A DNA stretch of 64,000 bases from Pleionea sediminis (lineage in GTDB: Bacteria; Pseudomonadota; Gammaproteobacteria; Enterobacterales; Kangiellaceae), in contig NZ_SUNB01000003.1 in the NCBI RefSeq assembly GCF_007570825.1, positions 186,001 to 250,000 on the forward strand, in the 5' to 3' direction. The stretch's first letter is position 1; every line of letters starts with the position of its first letter. The notes under the pieces are model-generated. The model searched no databases. It was given only the letters and a program-made list of their open reading frames with translations, and was not told where the DNA came from. Shown here in pieces: positions 60,667 through 64,000 of this stretch. Position numbers and translations under genes: made by a program.

Positions 60667-61254
60667 TTACACATTAGGTTTAATTGGAGCATTTCTCATT
60701 ATAAGAACACTCAAAATAATTATTAAAAATAAGCCAACAGAAAGTAACACCCACCCTTCATTTTTTACGAGAAAGGTATTCAAGCTTTGAGAGGACAATC
60801 TTATGGGATCACTATTTTCTCCCAAACGGACTTCTAACTCTGTCTCTTTTGAACCGAGTATTTCAATAATAAAGCGGTCGCCTGGTTGAGCCGTGATATT
60901 GTGAAAAACTGCCGAGTTTTTATTACAGGTATTTTCTTTCTCAGAAACCATGGCTGGTGCGATCGCACTGATGTGCGAGCCATAAATAACCCCTTGTTGG
61001 GCATTAATAATTAAGCTCACATCTTTAAATAAGGTATTGCTGGTTAAATTTTCTATATGATAAGTAAATCGCTGAGCTGAAGCGTTTTTGTCCATTACAA
61101 CCTGACAACTAAGCATCATGTTTTTATGGGGAACCGACTGATTTTCTTCATAAATTAAAACAGGTTGATCCAACACTCGATCAACCATATGAGTGATTAC
61201 CCAGGACAGTCCGGCAAAAATAAGCGGAATAAATACTGCTGCTCGAGTTTCCAT
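60667..61254 (-). CDS. Two-span membrane protein of unknown function
   Basis: About 195 residues from the ATG at 61254; a TTG at 61302 also fits. A membrane helix at each end (AAVFIPLIFAGLSWVI and VLLSVGLFLIIILSVLIM) surrounds a beta-rich extracytoplasmic domain with two Cys residues. It is not recognised. No partner gene. Confidence 0.6.
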   Translation of the reverse strand: METRAAVFIPLIFAGLSWVITHMVDRVLDQPVLIYEENQSVPHKNMMLSCQVVMDKNASAQRFTYHIENLTSNTLFKDVSLIINAQQGVIYGSHISAIAPAMVSEKENTCNKNSAVFHNITAQPGDRFIIEILGSKETELEVRLGENSDPIRLSSQSLNTFLVKNEGWVLLSVGLFLIIILSVLIMRNAPIKPNV

Positions 61255-61702
61255 TACATTACCATTAAACAATGCGATAAAAGTCGTACCTATTAAATTC
61301 AATCAAAGATCGTATTACTAAAAACGCAATATTAAATCTTTGATGAAAAATCTTAAGATTCTTTCTAGTGTTTGACTTTATCAATCAATAATATTAACTA
61401 ACAGTAACTCCGATTCTCGCAGAATTACTATTTTACTCATTCTATCTATAGGCAAAAATTTAGGTTTAACTTAGGTCATGAGTCATTAAGAGGCTGACTT
61501 AGATCGGGTGTAATAATACCGTAACGTTTTAATGGATGAAATGTTTTGTTGAAAGACTTAACAAATAATCGCAAATATCAAACATATGGCTCTCATTGTA
61601 TAGACGACTTATCAGAAACCGATCTTGAATTTAGAGAAAATTAGTACTACTCAATTAACCTTCATAAAGAGAATTTGGAAAAGCATCTTTCCTATCGAAA
61701 CA
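61255..61702. other. Intergenic region, nothing identifiable
   Basis: 448 bp, AT-rich, between two minus-strand genes. I see no gene, repeat or strong hairpin. Confidence 0.6.
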
Positions 61703-62629
61703 TTAAGCAAAGAAACAAATTTGATTTCGGCCTTGTTCTTTTGCTCGATACAATGCAACATCGGCATCGCGGTAGGCTTGTTTTGACGTCAGTTTTTCCT
61801 TTCCATCGATCGCTCGAATACCAGCGGATACAGTGCATGCAAACCCTCCATATATTCGCCAAAGTTTTTGAATTTTTTCGCTTAATTCTTGCACTGGTTG
61901 AACTTCATCTTTTTGGTCAGCCGTTAAAATGACGGCAAATTCATCACCGCCTAAACGAAAACAAAAATCGGAGGGACGTCGGAAAGTCTTTTTGAGCTGC
62001 TTAGAAAACTGAATTAACAACTCATCACCTTTCACATGACCGTATTTATCGTTGTATTTTTTAAAACCATCAAGGTCAAGTAAGACAAACAATAATGCAC
62101 GTTTATCTCGCTTTGCGCGTTTCAACTCATTATTAAAACAGACATCCAAAAATCGACGATTGTACAGTTCCGTCAAAGAATCGTGCTGAACATCGTACTC
62201 CAGTTTTTTTAAATGAGTAATATCAAAAGACACCGCGCAAGTCCCAATCAAATTGTCATTGCCATCCAGTAATCGAAACTTTGCCGTTTGATAAATATGC
62301 CAACTGCCATCCGCATGCTCAACTTCTTCTTCGACTAAAATAGCCTCCTTTGATTTTTGGGCTTTCAGATCATTATTCCACAGCTGCTCAGCAACCGCTT
62401 GTGGAAATAAGTCGAATACATTCTTGTTAATATAATCTCTTGGGATGGGTCCTTTAAGAGTCGTAAAATGATCGCTGGTAAATAAAATATTGCCTTGTGT
62501 ATCTTTTGCTGATATCAAAATTGGCGCATGTTTAAGAATGGCCTGCATAACGCAGGTTTGCGTATCGGAAAGAACAGTATTGACTGACGAGCTTGCTTTT
62601 CGATTTGATTGCTTTTTATCGGTTCCCAT
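61703..62629 (-). CDS. PAS-GGDEF diguanylate cyclase
   Basis: 308 residues. A PAS domain (about 30-130) ends in a DITHLKKLE linker. The GGDEF domain carries an intact RLGGDEFAVIL motif at about 227-231 and an RPSD inhibitory I-site five residues before it. It should be an active, product-inhibited cyclase. It is cytoplasmic and has no membrane span. It is separate from the GGDEF-EAL gene of the GTPase operon. Confidence 0.9.
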   Translation of the reverse strand: MGTDKKQSNRKASSSVNTVLSDTQTCVMQAILKHAPILISAKDTQGNILFTSDHFTTLKGPIPRDYINKNVFDLFPQAVAEQLWNNDLKAQKSKEAILVEEEVEHADGSWHIYQTAKFRLLDGNDNLIGTCAVSFDITHLKKLEYDVQHDSLTELYNRRFLDVCFNNELKRAKRDKRALLFVLLDLDGFKKYNDKYGHVKGDELLIQFSKQLKKTFRRPSDFCFRLGGDEFAVILTADQKDEVQPVQELSEKIQKLWRIYGGFACTVSAGIRAIDGKEKLTSKQAYRDADVALYRAKEQGRNQICFFA

Positions 62630-62752
62630 TCAATCCGGCCAACTCAGATGTAAAGGATGAACAAAGTATAGAAGCCAGCGGAACAGACCGCAAAAGAAAG
62701 AACGCAATGTGTGCTCTTCAAGATGTAACGAAACAACGTGGCCTGAGAAATA

Positions 62753-62789
62753 AAAAAGCTTTGCTCCAAAGACTGAAACAAAGCTTTTT
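62753..62789. terminator. Bidirectional intrinsic terminator
   Basis: AAAAAGCTTTG (62753-62763) and CAAAGCTTTTT (62779-62789) form an 11-bp stem with T5 at the end on either strand. In the minus direction it lies behind the lipoprotein gene that ends at 62895. Confidence 0.75.
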
Positions 62790-62815
62790 AAAAACCCGGA
62801 TTATCAACTCTCTAC

Positions 62816-62851
62816 GATTTATCGATATTCAGTGATTTATCGATAGACAGT
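62816..62851. repeat. Two 18-bp tandem repeats
   Basis: GATTTATCGATATTCAGT (62816-62833) and GATTTATCGATAGACAGT (62834-62851) lie side by side between the terminator hairpin and the lipoprotein stop codon. They differ at two bases. Confidence 0.8.
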
Positions 62852-62894
62852 GACTTTTCCAAAATAAACTCTTCTACGGTTAATCTACCAATAA

Positions 62895-63599
62895 TTAATC
62901 GCTGGATTTTTGGCTCACCGATTGCCCTGCTGAATCAGAGGATAACAAAGCTCTTTGTTGACGCATGGTTTTTCGCATGGTCGCCATATAAGGCGATTCT
63001 GCCGGAACTTCTAATTCACTTAGTAGATCTTTAGCAAATTCATTCGCGTCGGGTAATTCAGCCGATCCATCACCTTTAAAGAAGCTGAAGCGGAATTTGA
63101 CGAATTTATCTTTACGCGTAAAAACATAAGCATGGGAAATCAAAACTTCACCATCGCGGTCGGTAAACTCAAAGGTCGCTTTTGCGCCTTTAGCGTCACC
63201 CAGCTGAACCGAGTCTTGTTGAATATCACGCATCTTATTGATATAGCCGTGCTTTTCAGCAAGACGAATTTCCTGTAACGCTCGCGTTAACTCTTCTTTG
63301 GCAACTCTTTGACTATCACTCCAGTCACTTTCAGCGATGGGATAAACAAACACGTCAAATCGATCATCGGGATAATACAAATACTCATAACGTAAATGAG
63401 TGCCCCACATTGGGTTTTCAAAAATTTGTTGATCCAGGAAGTGAAGTGATTCCGTCGCTTTAGGATACGTTAATTGATTTTTATAATCACTCGACTTTAA
63501 ATTTGATGCTATTTTTGAGCCCGAAAGCGAAACACTTTCTGTTTGAGCCGCACACCCATTGAGCAATATAAATAGGATACACGTCGTTATACTACGCAT
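62895..63599 (-). CDS. Lipoprotein of unknown function
   Basis: 234 residues with a lipoprotein signal (lipobox LLNGC, lipid Cys16). The mature part is mixed, with LTYPKATESLHFLD, RYEYLYYPDDRFDVFVYP and KATFEFTDRDGEVLISHAYVF, like a small alpha/beta periplasmic fold. It has no catalytic motif I know. The last residues are Ser/Gln-rich. Confidence 0.7.
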   Translation of the reverse strand: MRSITTCILFILLNGCAAQTESVSLSGSKIASNLKSSDYKNQLTYPKATESLHFLDQQIFENPMWGTHLRYEYLYYPDDRFDVFVYPIAESDWSDSQRVAKEELTRALQEIRLAEKHGYINKMRDIQQDSVQLGDAKGAKATFEFTDRDGEVLISHAYVFTRKDKFVKFRFSFFKGDGSAELPDANEFAKDLLSELEVPAESPYMATMRKTMRQQRALLSSDSAGQSVSQKSSD

Positions 63600-63700
63600 G
63601 CGATAATCCCTCTTTTTAATGTCATTTTGCCAGTCTCTGGCTAATCTGAATTTGTTATCTCACAAGGCGTAAACAAGTAATCATTAGTTGTTTCCAACAT

Positions 63701-63724
63701 TTTTTGACGAAAATTCGTCAAAAA
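63701..63724. promoter_or_regulatory. Perfect palindrome upstream of the lipoprotein gene
   Basis: TTTTTGACGAAAATTCGTCAAAAA reads as an inverted repeat with the T-run on the left and the A-run on the right. That is the reverse of an intrinsic terminator, so an operator or a protein-binding site is more likely. It lies about 100 bp upstream of the lipoprotein start. Confidence 0.5.
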
Positions 63725-63945
63725 CGATGACACGCTGAAAGCACATCTTGCCACGCGGGCGGAATTATCTCAGATATAGAAAGATAACCAAGAGGCAGTT
63801 GCGATCATAAATTAAAAAGTGTGATGTAGACACACTAAATCCGGTCCGACCTCGTGAATAAAAAACAGCCTTGTTTAATTATTAATCAGTTTTTACGCTG
63901 GTTCTGCCGCAGAATAGAAACGATAAATTATTGAGCAAACTAGTT

Positions 63946-63970
63946 GGCCGTTTTTAATTCCAAAACGGCC
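63946..63970. terminator. Hairpin near the window end
   Basis: GGCCGTTTT (63946-63954) pairs with AAAACGGCC (63962-63970). A six-base T-run follows only 16 bp later (63987-63992). It may end a transcript entering from beyond the window, but the distance to the T-run is unusual. Confidence 0.45.
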
Positions 63971-64000
63971 TCGTTCGAATCTAGGCTTTTTTAACAAATT

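Larger units (their letters stand above)
63600..64000. other. Intergenic region at the window end
   Basis: 401 bp without a gene. It holds a perfect T5-stem-A5 palindrome at 63701-63724 and a hairpin at 63946-63970. Confidence 0.6.

Noticed and set aside
63701-63724. Intrinsic terminator
   Set aside because: The T-run precedes the stem and the A-run follows it on both strands, the opposite of an intrinsic terminator.
63946-63992. tRNA gene at the right end (GTTCGAATC at 63973-63981)
   Set aside because: The T-loop-like word is flanked by a partly mismatched stem and no matching acceptor stem or anticodon arm exists upstream.

Overview
The window looks like a chromosomal stretch of an AT-rich, free-living (probably marine) gammaproteobacterium. 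Pointers are YidD, the polyhydroxyalkanoic-acid-system protein, LemA, UbiA-family and c-di-GMP proteins, Sec, Tat and lipoprotein export signals, and a type IV pilin. No rRNA, tRNA, CRISPR array, integrase or recognisable transposase is visible. I do not name a genus.

Layout. (1) 1-2.9 kb: the 3' end of a secreted protein with pre-peptidase C-terminal domains, and a LemA/GIDE membrane protein. (2) 3.0-7.5 kb: a four-gene cassette (TetR regulator, alpha/beta hydrolase, PanB paralog, hotdog thioesterase). It lies between a broken 456-bp copy of the 3' end of a GlpD-like gene and the intact gene. (3) 7.6-11.6 kb: small housekeeping or envelope genes (DUF2784, serine hydrolase, YidD, DUF4177, PHA-system protein). 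(4) 11.7-24.9 kb: a polymorphic-toxin island. A 2353-residue secreted FnIII-SpvB-Rhs protein with an HNH-like nuclease tip is followed by a SUKH immunity gene and a run of small AT-rich, probably immunity, genes (Imm26-like, Imm11-like, DUF6210-like and unknowns). (5) 25.4-34.4 kb: an HExxH lipoprotein, small unknown exported or membrane genes with a partial duplication, an S41 protease, and a Tat-exported cholesterol-oxidase-like enzyme. (6) 34.5-40.2 kb: an ankyrin-like protein, a 7-bp microsatellite, and a GntR/ABC-transporter operon. (7) 40.2-48.1 kb: a cyclic-nucleotide-binding protein with a giant NapH/ferredoxin/NAD(P)H-oxidoreductase fusion, two paralogous substrate-binding proteins, and a UbiA prenyltransferase. 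(8) 48.2-53.3 kb: a tight operon of coiled-coil protein, longin/OmpA-like protein, Ras-like small GTPase and GGDEF-EAL protein. (9) 53.6-63.6 kb: a pilin/GspF-like cluster, a triple LamG-like secreted protein, a class 3 lipase, a lone Mrr-N-like domain, a diguanylate cyclase and a lipoprotein.

Two things stand out. The bacterial Ras-like GTPase operon is the best candidate for a little-described signalling system: a GTPase lacking the catalytic Gln is joined to a membrane-anchored partner and a c-di-GMP enzyme. Second, three loci share one geometry: a fragment of a gene's 3' end, then extra genes, then the intact gene. This suggests a recurrent way of inserting cargo at the 3' ends of genes without a visible recombinase.
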